From contig JADDOH010004037.1 in the NCBI GenBank assembly GCA_016648135.1, forward strand, positions 1 through 64,000: DNA of 64,000 nucleotides, in the 5' to 3' direction. Positions 20,431-32,000 of this stretch are shown piece after piece (the first letter of the stretch is position 1; each line of letters begins with the position of its first letter). Made by a program: the position numbers and the translations under genes. Under the pieces are notes generated by a model. It saw only the letters and a list, made by a program, of their open reading frames with translations. It was not told the origin of the DNA and made no database searches. Source of the DNA: Agrypnia vestita. Its lineage: Eukaryota > Arthropoda > Insecta > Trichoptera > Phryganeidae.

Positions 20431-20870
20431 TAGGGCGCACATGCTCCAATTATACAGATACAACCTGCCATCAGCCTCAGCACCGCACGCAAATCCACAG
20501 CGCCCTCTTCCATTCCTCCCTGGTGCGACGTGTGTACTGGTCACTAAATGGCCTCTTGAGCGAGCCACCTACTCCAGTCCTTGTGGATATTGCCAAAATT
20601 GATAATAACCAAAATATCGCCGACGCCGCAGTGGCACCTTAGACTCCCAGCGCTGACCCTCTCTGGTTGGAGATATTGGAAGCGAAGGAACTCTTTTACG
20701 TACTTGGAGAATCCTCAGCATTTCTTTTTTAATGGAATACCGCGAATCCTCAGCCATCTTCTGGCGGAACGTTAAGTTATTCAGGTTCCAGGGTCCCGGA
20801 TGTTCTACCCTACTTTCCTCAAGGTGCATATGCAGCTAGAGACATCCCGCTTCTCCTGAGACATCCAAAG
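20431..20870 (-). other. GC-richer island with unassigned open frames
   Basis: The island stands out from AT-rich surroundings. On the minus strand 20829-20569 is open (87 codons), with an inner start in good context, MAEDSRYSIKKEMLRILQ, followed by a possible donor (CAA|GTACGT). The rest is arginine-rich (WESKVPLRRRRYFGYYQFW). No family is recognised. It could be a small exon, a gene relic or an old repeat; I assign no function. Confidence 0.25.
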
Positions 20871-21129
20871 TAAATTAATTGTTTCGGAGGTAAGTTTATA
20901 GAACTCCATAATCACACATACGGAAATAAAAACACTTGTTTTTAGTTCCACATTTTTAATTTTTATGAGGGCGTTATCAATCTCCATTTTTCAAGCAATA
21001 GCGCATAAATGAATAGTAAAACAAAATCAAAAAATAAATTAAATCAAAGAGGCGCACTCTCTCCCGCATATTTCACTTAGGAAGGGGTCGGGTTGCATTG
21101 GTCGGTCCCATTGACGCATGGTTGTGGCT

Positions 21130-21540
21130 CGCTACTCATTTTAAAAATATCTTGCATTTTTTTTTCAATATGTATTTCTGACTACTTTCTGTAAAATATT
21201 GGACTATCACTACAGTAATTTATGTGGAATATCAAAAATTCAATTGCTTTAATACAAGTCAAATAAAATGACAAAAACCTTACAATTTTTTATTTATTTC
21301 TGCAAGGTTTTATTTCAATTTGATTTGATTTGTATCAAAGCGAATGAATTTATAATATCCCATATAAGTTACTGTAGTGATAGTCCAATATTTTCTAATA
21401 CATATTTTACAAAAAACAAGCTGGAAATATTGAAAAAAAAAAGTAATCTTGGATGTTGCTTATCTCCGTGACCTTCGACATTTCAAAATTGAATGTATAA
21501 GTCTCCCTCAAAGTTTTTGATACTAGCTAGGAGACACCCC
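21130..21540. repeat. Foldback repeat
   Basis: TTGGACTATCACTACAGTAA (21200 region) and its inverse TTACTGTAGTGATAGTCCAA (near 21385) face each other, with outer AAATATTG/CAATATGTATTTCTG arms and an end GATACTAGCTAGGAGACACC resembling the 10.3-kb element. Confidence 0.6.
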
Positions 21541-22156
21541 GCGTATCAATAGCCATATTCATTGAATACTTTATTGGTTGGAAGGCCTGCTGGTTTTATA
21601 AATTTAAGTTTTCCTTATAGGCAACTTACATAGCAGTCTTGATCGGTGAACATCAGCTAGTTTTTCTGCTCTGCACGCAAAATAGAATGTACAATGATTT
21701 ACGACTCGCATCACACTAATTCTGTACCCGTCAATCTTATGACCTGGGAAGTATTTCCCACTTGGATTATTTGTAGGTTTTATTATATGTATTTCTATTA
21801 TTTGTAGGTTTTATTATATTTATATGTATTTCATGTAAAAGAATAAAATAAAATGTATGCTCTCTGTCTTCCTATGTAAATATAAATAATAAGTCTATAT
21901 TGTAATATTTGAAATAATTAGTTTTATATATTTTGTTACCGGTGATAAAGGAGGAAACACCGCCAGCGGTAAAGACAGAAACATAGCCAGTGGGTACTAT
22001 AGCCAACCGCAGAGCCTTACAACATCAATTCATTGCTTTCTGCTGATATTAAATAAATAAATAATACCCAAATCACTTGCAATAAGAAGTTTTAATTCAC
22101 AAAACAACAAAGCTGTAAATGGACAAGGAAACAGGAGCATAAACAACGCAGGCGTT
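21541..22156. other. Intergenic DNA
   Basis: AT-rich, without a recognised gene; a GATTATTTGTAGGTTTTATT-type unit is duplicated near 21760-21830. It forms the 3' side of the next minus-strand gene. Confidence 0.35.
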
Positions 22157-25100
22157 TTAGTAGTAGAAGACGGTGCCCCCGGCCGGCTGACGAGAGTAGC
22201 CTGGAGCAGTTTTGGCAGAGTGAATCCCGGAGTTCATCAGCTTGACGTTATGCGGAGACCGCCGCTCTGTCACTCCGCCGTACTTTATAGGGTGACCCTG
22301 CAGGGAAACATTTTTTTATAGTGATTAAATAAATACTGGCAGGTAAAGTCTTTTCATTTAAGAAAGACAATCGAGTTAGTGTGTGTAAGCCGAGGCACAT
22401 TGTTTCATTGTGTTGGTGTTTACGGGTATGGATCAACAAAGCGAAACAATGTGCATTGTATGCACGGCACACATACTAATTTGATTGTCTTTCTTAAATG
22501 GAAAGACCATACATCACAACTAGGGAATGCAAACCCGATCCCGCGAGATCTCGAGGCATTTTACGAGATCAATCCTGAACCGAAAAATCGGACGAGATTT
22601 TCGGGATTGATCAACATTTTTTATGTTTTGTATGTTTACTTGTGTATATGTCTATAGAGCTTTTAGTAAGCACTTAAAACTTATGTTCATGTCACATTCA
22701 AATAATGTAAATCGCTAACATAGTAATAAAAACTACTACTGATTGATGCTTGTAAAAACGCCTACAAAAACTTGAAAGCGATGATTAATAATGAATATTT
22801 TATTAAATATGCTGATATTAAAATGCAAGGCATTGTCGTTAATTGCTATTCAGCACTATAAACAAAAAAAAACACAAAAGTATTCGGGATCCCGATCCCT
22901 AGGGATCCTGCGGAATAGGAAATTCTAATCTTGCGGGATTCCGAAAGGGCAATCCGGACTCGGGATTGTATTCCCTAATCACAACAATCGTACAATAATG
23001 TCATCACAGCTGTTTATGTCATGAATTTGAATACTTTAGGTTAGAGAGTACACCAAGCAAAAATCGCTGTAAGTACATGAAGTGAGGATTTTTTTCAGTT
23101 CAAGCGCACGCAACACCACCACGCCGTTTCTCTGCGGAGGTAGGCAGAGAAGATAGAGTGACACAATCTTCCGTCGTGACACACAACTCTCGCCTCATCC
23201 ACATTCATACATCTTTGTCGACGAATGCTGAGGCTCCTAACATGGCCATCCTCCAGTATGTGGTCATGTCACGTCTTCCGCGGTCATCCCCTCTTTCTGG
23301 TCCCGTCAATACTTGCGACATATATTTTTCTTACCATTCTTTCCTCATTCTTTCTCTCAACACGCCCTTTTTTTTTTTTGAGCGACCCTTTTTTCATTCT
23401 ATCCACTATCTTCATTCTAAAGACTCCAGTCTAAGTGATCTCATCTCTGCCGCTATCAGTCTTCATTTGCAAGACCACATTTGTACTGCAAGACATTGAA
23501 TAACTCACCAATGGAACAATGACAGGTGGAGCCTTGTCATATGTGTTTCTCAATCGGCGCCATGTTTGCTTTCCTCTGGTCTCCCACTGTAGGAGAGTGT
23601 CCTCCTTAGTGGCAAATAATTCTTTGCTCTGATTGTACGCGGAAGATAAAATAATGTCCAGACTGTCCTTTGGTGCTCTAAAATAAACATTATTTTAAAT
23701 AACCTTTCCTTTTCGGCGTGTATACTGAGTTGGCATTGCCTCTAATTAAGTAAATATATTAAATACGGAGTTCATATTTTAGGTATTCCTCCGTAATTTA
23801 TATATGTGAATGGTTGAATCAAATTACGCACTAAGTACCATGACCGACAAGCCGAGGAAAACAAGAAATACTGAATAATAATATCATATTTAAGTTTTTA
23901 TGAGATTTTTTTTGAAAAATCTATACTATACGTCCTACCTGTCTTTTCTACATTAAAACTAGAAAAAATAGTATTCTGTGTTTCCTGTAATTAAGTTGCG
24001 AAATATACATTTGAAACAACTCCCAAGTATCCAGCGCTCTGTCCTATGAAAGGTACTAAGTCCAACGTCTGTGCAGTTTAACATGATGTAAGTACTCTGA
24101 GCATATTCAAACAGTATCCCTCGTCCGTAACAAAATACCGGGATGAATGTTAATTTCAACACAAAATAAATCATACCTTATTTACTAGTGGATTTTTTGC
24201 TGGAATGATATTCTGAGTTATTGATGTATATTCCAGGCCTTGTGGTCATCTTCTTTTATTTGTACTATATTCTTTATAACACCTTTTCCTTGTTGTTTGT
24301 ATGGGGAGCTTACCCGACGCGCTCCCTACTTGGTGAGGCATTTTAATACAATCTGAAGTTAGCGGACCATGGCACTTAATGCCGTTTTTAAAATAACATG
24401 CCGTGGTACTTAGCGAAGTCGCGATATTTAAACAAGCATAACAGCTAAATGCAACATTGTAGGAACATAATGCATTACTGGGGTTAGTGGCGATGTCATA
24501 TAGAACCAAGCTGCACACTTAGTTTGAAAAATTAAATTTTGGTACTTTGAGCCTGTTTTACTGCAACCATTCATGTATTCAATAAAATAATTACAATATA
24601 TAAAAATTTACCAGACACAACAAAATATAATGTTTTCTTGAAGAAACTGACATTATTTTTAGAGAAATTTAAAATAAATTAAATTTTAATAAATATTATT
24701 ATTTAGTTCTACGGGTTAAGTATTTTTAGGTATTACAGCTGTTTAATACAGGGCTTCACCACAAATATCTAATTACTCTAAAGGGGAAGGGGTAACTTAA
24801 AATTTTATAAATAAGTCGTTTGTACGTGGTATATCCACTGTTTGATAATGGCCTTACAAGCCGAAACAGCTGTAACACCTAAAAATATTTATATATAAAT
24901 ATAAACCCGTAGAACTTAATAATAATATTTATTAAAATTTAATTTATTTTAAATTTCGCTAAAAATAAATATGGAGTTCTACAAATTAAACACAAAAACC
25001 ATAAATAAACTGACATTAATTTGTGCCCCACTCCCCCCCACAATGTGTGTATGTATTGCAGGGGAGAGTGGTGCACAGCGTGCCGAATTGTTGATCTACG

Positions 25101-26712
25101 CTTTTTAGTGGTGGCCCCATAGTCATGTTTTACATAATAATTGATACATATATTCACTTATACATGTATATCAGCCATTATTTTCATGATTAATAAAAAA
25201 TATACAATATTCATATCCAAATTTTAAACTCCTGAATGTACAATATTTGAGTCATAAACCCCCATCCACACAAATTATAGACAATAGAAACAATGAGTAC
25301 TGAATGTAGGAGAACTCTATGTATTTTTTAGTGATGCAACAAATACTACTTTCACGAATACGAATAATTCAACAAGGTAATAAATAATACACCACTGTTC
25401 TTTTTTTACTAAGAGTTTTAATAATTAAAATTTACCACCGGCAAATTTTTATTCAAAAAGCACAACATTTCTTTTATCCGTTTGTACATTCCCAGCGGTT
25501 GAAAATAAACATCCATTTTTTCACGCTTACCAGAGGTCATGTTATCAGATTTAATTTGAAATTATTTTATAAGAGTTAACACTTTTACACACAACGGAAA
25601 TAAAATAGAACAAACAATACGTATTACAAAACAAAAACATGAAATGAGCACCTAACCTTATTAATAACCCAACAAAACTAGATGAAAGAACTTATGTTAT
25701 GCTGTGAAACAATTGACAACTTGAGAATTCAACAAATCCATTCATTTAATGTTAGGGGAATCCCCGATAATAGAATGCGGAGGTGTGTTCGGATACATGG
25801 TGCATAGCCAAACCGTAATTTGCATTGCGTTCGCTTATAAATAGTTTGTTTTTAATATTCGCGATGATATTCGGCGAATACGAATATTCGTTTTCGTTGC
25901 ATCACTAGTATTTTTATTGCTAAATATTTTTTCTTGTTTATGGTTTGCGCTTTGTCCTTAGATAAAGTGCAAAATCTATGCCGAAATTTTCGAATCTTTA
26001 ATGTCTTCTTTAATACTTGCGCGGTCAATCCTATTTTATTTTGTAATCAACTAGGTTTGCCGAGGATACTTACTCTCGAAGGATCGGTCATGGTTGCCGT
26101 ATTGCTCAATTTAGCCACCAGAAAATGAATTAGAAAAAATTTAATTTAATTTTTATGAAATATTTCGGAACCAATAGAATAATGATAATTAAATGCAATG
26201 ATATAATAAACTGTAGATACGTCACAAACGTGAAATCTTGGCAACTCAAAAGTAGGGTAATTGCCTTACTTGCATTCGTCCCGGGGGAAAAGGAACAGAG
26301 TATCGTACACCATTGTAAGAATGAGTATGTTATTTTAGTCACCGTGACTTCAAATTACCTGATTTTTACATGATTACTTGATTATGTGATTTGTTGTCCC
26401 TTTCAATACAATATTTGCTACATATGAAAGTCGGCTAGTAATAGCTCGAGAATAACGTGTCTATATTATATATAATACGTCAATGGTTAAATGTGCATAC
26501 TTTTGAAACACGTTTACAAATCTTATAACGAACCTGGGAATCCTGTAAAACGATAGTTTTCTTACGCTCGACAATGTATGGTGAGAGTACAATCGCTCGT
26601 GTGTTTTCAGGCCATACTTGTCGGGCCCGACTACCGGGACCGGCTTCAGGAATTCGCCTTCATTTTCAAACACGGGGATGAATCCCCTGTGAATAACTTC
26701 CTTCGTTACCAT
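22157..26712 (-). CDS. Uncharacterised 166-residue protein, 4 exons
   Basis: Exons 26712-26566, 23984-23939, 23675-23509 and 22297-22157 join on the minus strand with GT-AG borders and matching phases (0, 1, 0), 501 nt including the stop. The start MVTKEVIHRGFIPVFENEGE has a good context (CAGAATGG). The rest is soluble and rich in short charged and aromatic motifs (VVGPDKYGLKTHERLYSHH, QWETRGKQTWRRLRNTYDKA), ending MNSGIHSAKTAPGYSRQPAG and TVFYY. No signal peptide, membrane segment or catalytic motif is seen. The small size, Pro/Gly/Tyr motifs and GYSR-type tail are reminiscent of small axonemal microtubule-associated proteins, but I cannot name a family. The 46-nt exon 2 and the AG chosen for exon 3 are the least certain parts. 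Introns hold two hAT elements. Confidence 0.62.
22521..22977. mobile_element. hAT-like MITE, copy B, with intact target duplication
   Basis: 457 bp from TAGGGAATGCAAACCCGAT to GGGATTGTATTCCCTA. Both flanks carry ATCACAAC (22513-22520 and 22978-22985), an exact 8-bp hAT-type duplication. The interior matches 5675-6173. It is in the last intron of the 166-residue gene. Confidence 0.9.
23095..23300. repeat. Dispersed repeat, likely LINE 3' region, copy 1
   Basis: CGCCGTTTCTCTGCGGAGGT then AGGCAGAGAAG and CCACATTCATACATCTT; a second copy with CGCCGCTTCCCCGCGGGGGT is at 38765-38890. The order of shared blocks is the same in both. Confidence 0.6.
24656..24966. mobile_element. Penelope-like terminal relic, inverted arms
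   Basis: TTTTTAGAGAAATTTAAAAT at the left and its inverse ATTTTAAATTTCGCTAAAAA at the right define arms of about 90 bp around a core with GGCCTTACAAGCCGAAACAG at 24850-24869. A TTGATAA box (24842-24848) and GAAAC (24863-24867) flank a GGC/GCC stem, a degenerate form of the hammerhead-like core. AGGTATTACAGCTGTTT and AAACAGCTGTAACACCT also pair. Confidence 0.6.
25329..25907. mobile_element. hAT-like non-autonomous element with intact target duplication
   Basis: The ends TAGTGATGCAACAAATAC and TTTTCGTTGCATCACTA are inverted, and GTATTTTT occurs on both sides (25321-25328 and 25908-25915), an exact 8-bp duplication. 579 bp, no transposase frame. It is in intron 1 of the 166-residue gene. Confidence 0.88.
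26040..26125 (-). repeat. Diverged repeat reading like an exon end
   Basis: On the minus strand it reads ATGACCGATCCTTCGAGAG then GTAAGTATCC. A related piece at 60,560-60,640 (minus) reads CAGATCCTTCTGAGG then GTAAGTATCC, both after a GGCTAAAT segment. Probably a dispersed repeat rather than a real exon. Confidence 0.35.
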
Positions 26713-27621
26713 TCTGAATGTCGCTCGAGAAAATTTGTAAATGAAACTAGCGACTCGTGAATATTTCTACTGCACAAAATCGATCTAACATTTCAATGCG
26801 AGGAAAGTCTGGTTAATTGGTTACCATTGCGCGAGCTACTTTAAATTTGGACAAGTATATATTACATTAAAAATTTAGGACATCGCAACTACCACCCGCC
26901 CGGTATTTTTGAAATTTTACTATATTCCATAGATAAACTATATTCTATGAATTTTGCTATATAATACAACTGTATAAATATGTATTTTTTCGGTAACCAT
27001 AGAAAAAGGGAAAGTTCTTTTTTCGATTATTTTCCTGGGTAGTCGCGCTGTCATTTAAAAAATATAATTTGCAAAATAAGTAGCACAAATTCCTAATAAA
27101 AGTGATATTTTTTCCATCTGAGATACTGTAGAAATGCGTCGTTATTAATTACCGCGTTCAACCAATATCATTTTAAGTAGGAACACTTATTACTTTAATT
27201 AAGCATAAAATACATATGGCATTAAGAATGAAATCTGTGCAGAATTATGTTCAATATGAAGTATACATATAACCAATCAATAACACGCACCAATTAAACA
27301 TTAGAAATAACTAAATAAAATAAAAATCTTAAGAAAATAACATTATACCTACTTATAACGCAATAGTAATTTTAGCAATGTTTTCTTTATTTCTAAATGG
27401 TTGCATCGCGATATTTCAACACGAATGTTAACCCATTTACACCCCTTGTGTACAATTATGCCCATATTTATGCCACCTTATTACGAAGCATTTAAAAAGG
27501 GTGATTCCATGTTTCATATTATTTTTTCCTGTTTTATCACTATCAATATTATTACTAATGAGCGCGGGGCCGCGTCGCACCTGTGCGACAGACAATAACA
27601 GATATTTAAACAGACGATAAA
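26713..27621. other. AT-rich intergenic DNA
   Basis: Promoter side of the 166-residue gene, then AT-rich sequence without recognised features. Confidence 0.35.
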
Positions 27622-27702
27622 TTAGGTACTCAAATTCGCTCAGGAATCGAACCCGGAACTCTCGGTTCCGGGTTCGATTCCTGAGCGAATTTGAGTACCT
27701 AA
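27622..27702. repeat. Perfect 38-bp inverted repeat containing tRNA B-box sequences
   Basis: The arm TTAGGTACTCAAATTCGCTC through CCGGAAC is followed after a TCTCG spacer by its exact inverse. Each arm contains GGTTCGATTCC, the internal B-box (T-arm) consensus of RNA polymerase III genes, so two B boxes point in opposite directions. There is no complete tRNA. Confidence 0.85.
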
Positions 27703-27940
27703 ATCAAGACCAAATCACATATCAGAATGTCACATAGATAGTGATAATCGTGAGATTAACCTTAAAATATAAAAAGTGAAATTCTCACCAAAATTAAATT
27801 GTTCATGACATGTATATTCAGTCTATTTGATTTTGAATGATTGTTCCTCAACTGCACAGATCTACAAGGTAGAAGTTTGTCCATTGGTGAATAGACACAC
27901 TGAATAAAAACGGTGGTGAACTGATATTCTTAACATTGAG

Positions 27941-28080
27941 GACCGGCCGAACTCGGTTTATAATAATATTTCGTTTAAAGCATAGATTTTTGCATTCTCC
28001 ATCAATCAAACAACCCGTTTCCGTAAAAATCTACGCTTTAAACGATATTTTACTTAAAACTAAGTTGATACAACCGGCCC
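27941..28080. mobile_element. Harbinger-like MITE, copy 3
   Basis: The interior TTTAAAGCATAGATTTTTGC and its inverse (AAAATCTACGCTTTAAA), with the right end TTGATACAACCGGCCC, match the copies at 10.4 and 12.9 kb. It abuts copy 4 head to tail. Confidence 0.7.
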
Positions 28081-28085
28081 TAAGT

Positions 28086-28823
28086 GTCGGTTGTTTAATC
28101 AGGAGTAATATAGCAGTTAAGTGAAAAGCATAGATATTTGTATTTTCCACCAATCAAATTCATTCATTCATCTTCATCCCCTTGTCCTAGTAGGGCCGGG
28201 GGACCAAAGACTCGACAAGATGTTTCCATGTTCCCCTGTCTTGCACTGCTTCTGTGTGAGTCAACCAGTCTAGAGTCATTCTGTTTTCATGCACAATTTC
28301 TGTTGCTTCTCCCAGCTTAATCCGGGGCGACTCACTGGCCGTCTTCCTTCCGGGGTTGCCAGGAGGATTCTTTTTGGTATTCGTTCCTCTGGCATTCTTA
28401 GCATTTCCAAGCCACCTAAATTGTGATTTTTCTATGTGTAGGAATCGGGGTTCCATGCCAAGTGTGTGCCTTATGTCGGCACTTCTCACTCTGTCTATTA
28501 ATGTGACTTACGCTACCCCCCTTAGAAAACTCATCTCGGCAGCCTGGATCCTTGCTCTCACTCTCTCCGTCAGAATCCAAATTTGACAGCCATATTTTAA
28601 TTTGATTTGAAAACGAGTCAGTTTTGTCTTGACACTAACCTCGGATTTTCTTATCACCACACTATACAGAGAATGTAGAACGCCGGTTGCAGCTCCAATT
28701 CTTCTATCTATTCCACTTTCCTGCCACCCGTCGCTATAAAATTCAAAAACCAATCAAACACGTTTTTACTCAAATCTATGCTGTTTTTCTTAACTGTTAC
28801 TACTGGTCAATTAACCGGCCCTA
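28086..28823. mobile_element. Harbinger-like MITE, copy 4, split by a LINE
   Basis: The left half (28086-28158: GTCGGTTG ... AAAGCATAGATATTTG) and the right half (28749-28823: AAATCTATGCTG ... TTAACCGGCCCTA) form one MITE when the sequence between them is removed. The 10-mer ACCAATCAAA occurs at both break sides. Confidence 0.82.
28159..28748 (-). mobile_element. 5'-truncated LINE insertion with 10-bp target duplication
   Basis: It lies between two exact copies of ACCAATCAAA (28149-28158 and 28749-28758). The minus strand encodes, with frame breaks, LKYGCQIWILTERVRARIQA, RSADIRHTLGMEPRFLHIEK and WKHLVESLVPRPY, the C-terminal tail of an RTE- or Jockey-like reverse transcriptase. The 3' end is a short GATGAATGAATGAA repeat instead of poly-A, as in RTE-type LINEs. 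Confidence 0.82.
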
Positions 28824-29079
28824 GGTATTCTTAGCATTCCCATTTCCAACAACTATTTTAATCGACAACATTGAAGTTCCGCAGTGTTGAGAAAATATTA
28901 AATTTTGAAGTGTTCTGGACTGTACTCTTGAGTCAACACTTTTGTGCTCACTGTCATCTTTTGATTTTTGAAAAATACCATAATTTATTCTGATGTGTGT
29001 TTATTGTGATGGTGTGAGGGAAAAAGAGGAATAAATAAATAATACAATATAATATAAATTTATTAAAAAAACTTAACAA

Positions 29080-32000
29080 CTATTGTATAACTTCATCGGC
29101 TGAATCAGTTTTCAATATTTTTCTTTCATCGGGCGATGCGGGTGATCGATCCCTTTTGAGTTTGCTGTGTTTATTTTGGTTCTTTTTGCTTTTGGTAATT
29201 TTCTCTTCACCCATTCTGCAACAGAATTATAAAAAAACTGAATATTTATACTACGCAAATTATGACAGCACATTGTGAGATTTTAAACCTGACAGTCATT
29301 ATGTACGAATGAAATTAACGGGGATACCTGGCAGTAGCTCTTGTTCCGGGGCCCCAGTGCGGCGTGGGATTGTACTGGAACCTCAGGCACCCGTCCCGTC
29401 TGCTGAGTGGATTGGCATCCGTCCTCTCCGCCAGGTCTACCGGATTGGATATTTCTTGCGACAGAATCTGTCGTGCTACTGGATTATCCTCCAACCTGGA
29501 TAGACAATGTTTTCTATAATATTGTGACGAGATTGTAGAAATGGAAAGAATTACACATAACCGAGGATCACACTCTGCACATTTTATAATAAATAAGAAA
29601 TTGCTGGTGGTACCTGCAATACGTGGGAATGAATCAGAAACTTCTTGATCGTATCTGAAACTTTGCGAAATGACATTCTCTATATAGAAGGCTACAGAAA
29701 CGCCGCACAGAACAATTGTTGTTTTAACAGAGGCAAAACAAATGAAAACAAGCGACAAGCGGCGATTCAAGTGCGGATATTTATCAGCGATTGACTACCA
29801 ATGTGCGAGAAGTGTACAATAGTTATCAGAACGATTCAAACGCGGCGAATCAGAATTTCTAGATACGAGTGGAAGATTCTCGAGTGACTATTACAAATTA
29901 CAGAATAGATCTCCAGTTACATTTGTGTCCGGGTATTTTAGTTAATTAATAAAACTTTAATTAAGTTCAAATGTTTGATTTGTCTCCCACCACCATGATC
30001 CTGTGACAATATAACAAACTCCAACATTAAATTGGGTTTCTTTGAACCCATCTTAGTTAAAATATATGTAAGCAACAACCAGATCATTTAATAATCCATT
30101 AAAATTCCTTTAAAGTGAACATACCTAGATTTCTTCACTGGATGCTGTTTCTCCCAACACCTCATGATGTCCCATAGGTAAGCGGGAGGAGCATCTGTCT
30201 TGATGGAAGTTTTACTAGCATGTGAATACGACACTCTATAGCCTCCGTTCAAGATGGCTGACCTGAAATATCGTTGTTCATGTATTCTCATTAACCAATG
30301 CAAACACATTGGTAACGTAGATTACTATATAGCCTACTCACAGATGTTCTTGTTTGCCACTAGTCTAGTGACCAGACCTATTAAACAAATATGAATAATA
30401 GATTTAAGTTAATTATTCATTTAAAAAAAACAAACAAACTTTGTACAAGCCACGTTGGTTGTTTTTAACGTCTACTGGTTTCACTATATCTTCATCAGGA
30501 AGATATGCGGTGCAGATATGCACAGTAACTATTAATATAGTGAAATTAAAACTTATATAGTGGAATATAACTCAATTGAAATTCTATTTAAATGCAATTC
30601 AAAACACACTCCCTGGTAAGGCGACATAATAGATAAATGTATATACAGTTGCCGGCAAACTTCTTGAATTTTTTTGGCATAGTGGGGGAATGCGCAGAAG
30701 ACAAAATTTAGGTCTCTTTGGTGGAATGGTACATGCGCAAACTTCCCCCCACTACACAGTAAAATTTCAAGATGTTTGCCGGCTACTGTACCTCTCAAAA
30801 TGATAATTAATTTAATAACTATTAATTAAAAATATAACCTTTCCTGAAGGCATATTTGAGTTTTTCCATATTATCTCAAAAATGACGCTGCTTCTGTGGA
30901 GCTAATAAATCTGACGCTAGACGGCGTTGGTCAGCCTGCGCACCCGGAGCACAAATTACACTGCACCGCGCCGGCGTGATGAAAATATTTTTGAATTTTG
31001 CCTCCGAATTACGAAAGGAAAAAAACAATTGCTCTCGTTTTTTCTTCTGAAATGTGCATTTTTTCGCATCGAATGAACGGATGTTAATTATTGATTAGTA
31101 AATGTTGTAATCATATTTTCCGGGATTTCACCAGTTTATATTCCTACGTGTGCTATTTGTGACGTGGAGGAACTATATCAAAACTTCTCAAGATATCTGC
31201 AGAAAAGGGCGGCACGAAGATCTTTGTGACTAGACGATTTCGACTGTCTTCGAAGCTGAAGAATAAATAGTCTATCGCAGGTTAGTGATCATTTTGTTGG
31301 CGTATTTTGGTTTACTCCTGTATGTTTTTCAGAGAGAGGAAACATAACTGACATTTTTTTGCATGATTATCATATTGAGAGGTATTAATTGAATATCAAG
31401 TTCATTAAAGCGGATGACTATTTACACGCTGTCCGCACAAACATATAGATACACTCCCTGAGCCCAGCTACCTGAAGCGCTAGGGTAAGAGTGTAAAAGC
31501 CTCGTACGATCTCTGTGCGGTGCCAATGTACGCACAGCAAGGCACGTAAAATGACAAGGGATGTAAAAAAGCTCTGGAAGACAGCAGAAACACTTTAAGA
31601 CATGACACGGTCCTGGAGGTACTCAGGGAGTGTTAGCCTGGTAATAGATAGGAGCAAACAAAGGTTTGACCAAGTAGAATGTTATACAGATTAACTTTGT
31701 GATACTCTGAGAAAATGGAAATCAAAAGTCCCATCTTCAATAATCAAAGACTGGAGACTAATTATGGTCTCGACTTCGGGGCAATATATGTTCCAAGAGA
31801 ACTGTGCACTACGGCGCTGAGGCCTGACATAGTCTTGACACTTAAGGTGATCGTCTGGCAATGTGAGTAAAATTCATAATTTTTCTCATATGTGGGGTAT
31901 AAAAGCAAAGGCAGCAATATTCAAATTTAAAAAAAAAAGTTTTGAATGCACTCACCGAACATTACTAATTTAAAATGTTCTGAATTCCTTATTATATGTA

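Noticed and set aside
20083..20568. 161-codon minus-strand frame
   Set aside because: Low-complexity, AT-driven end, no motif or splice structure; kept only as part of the unassigned island.
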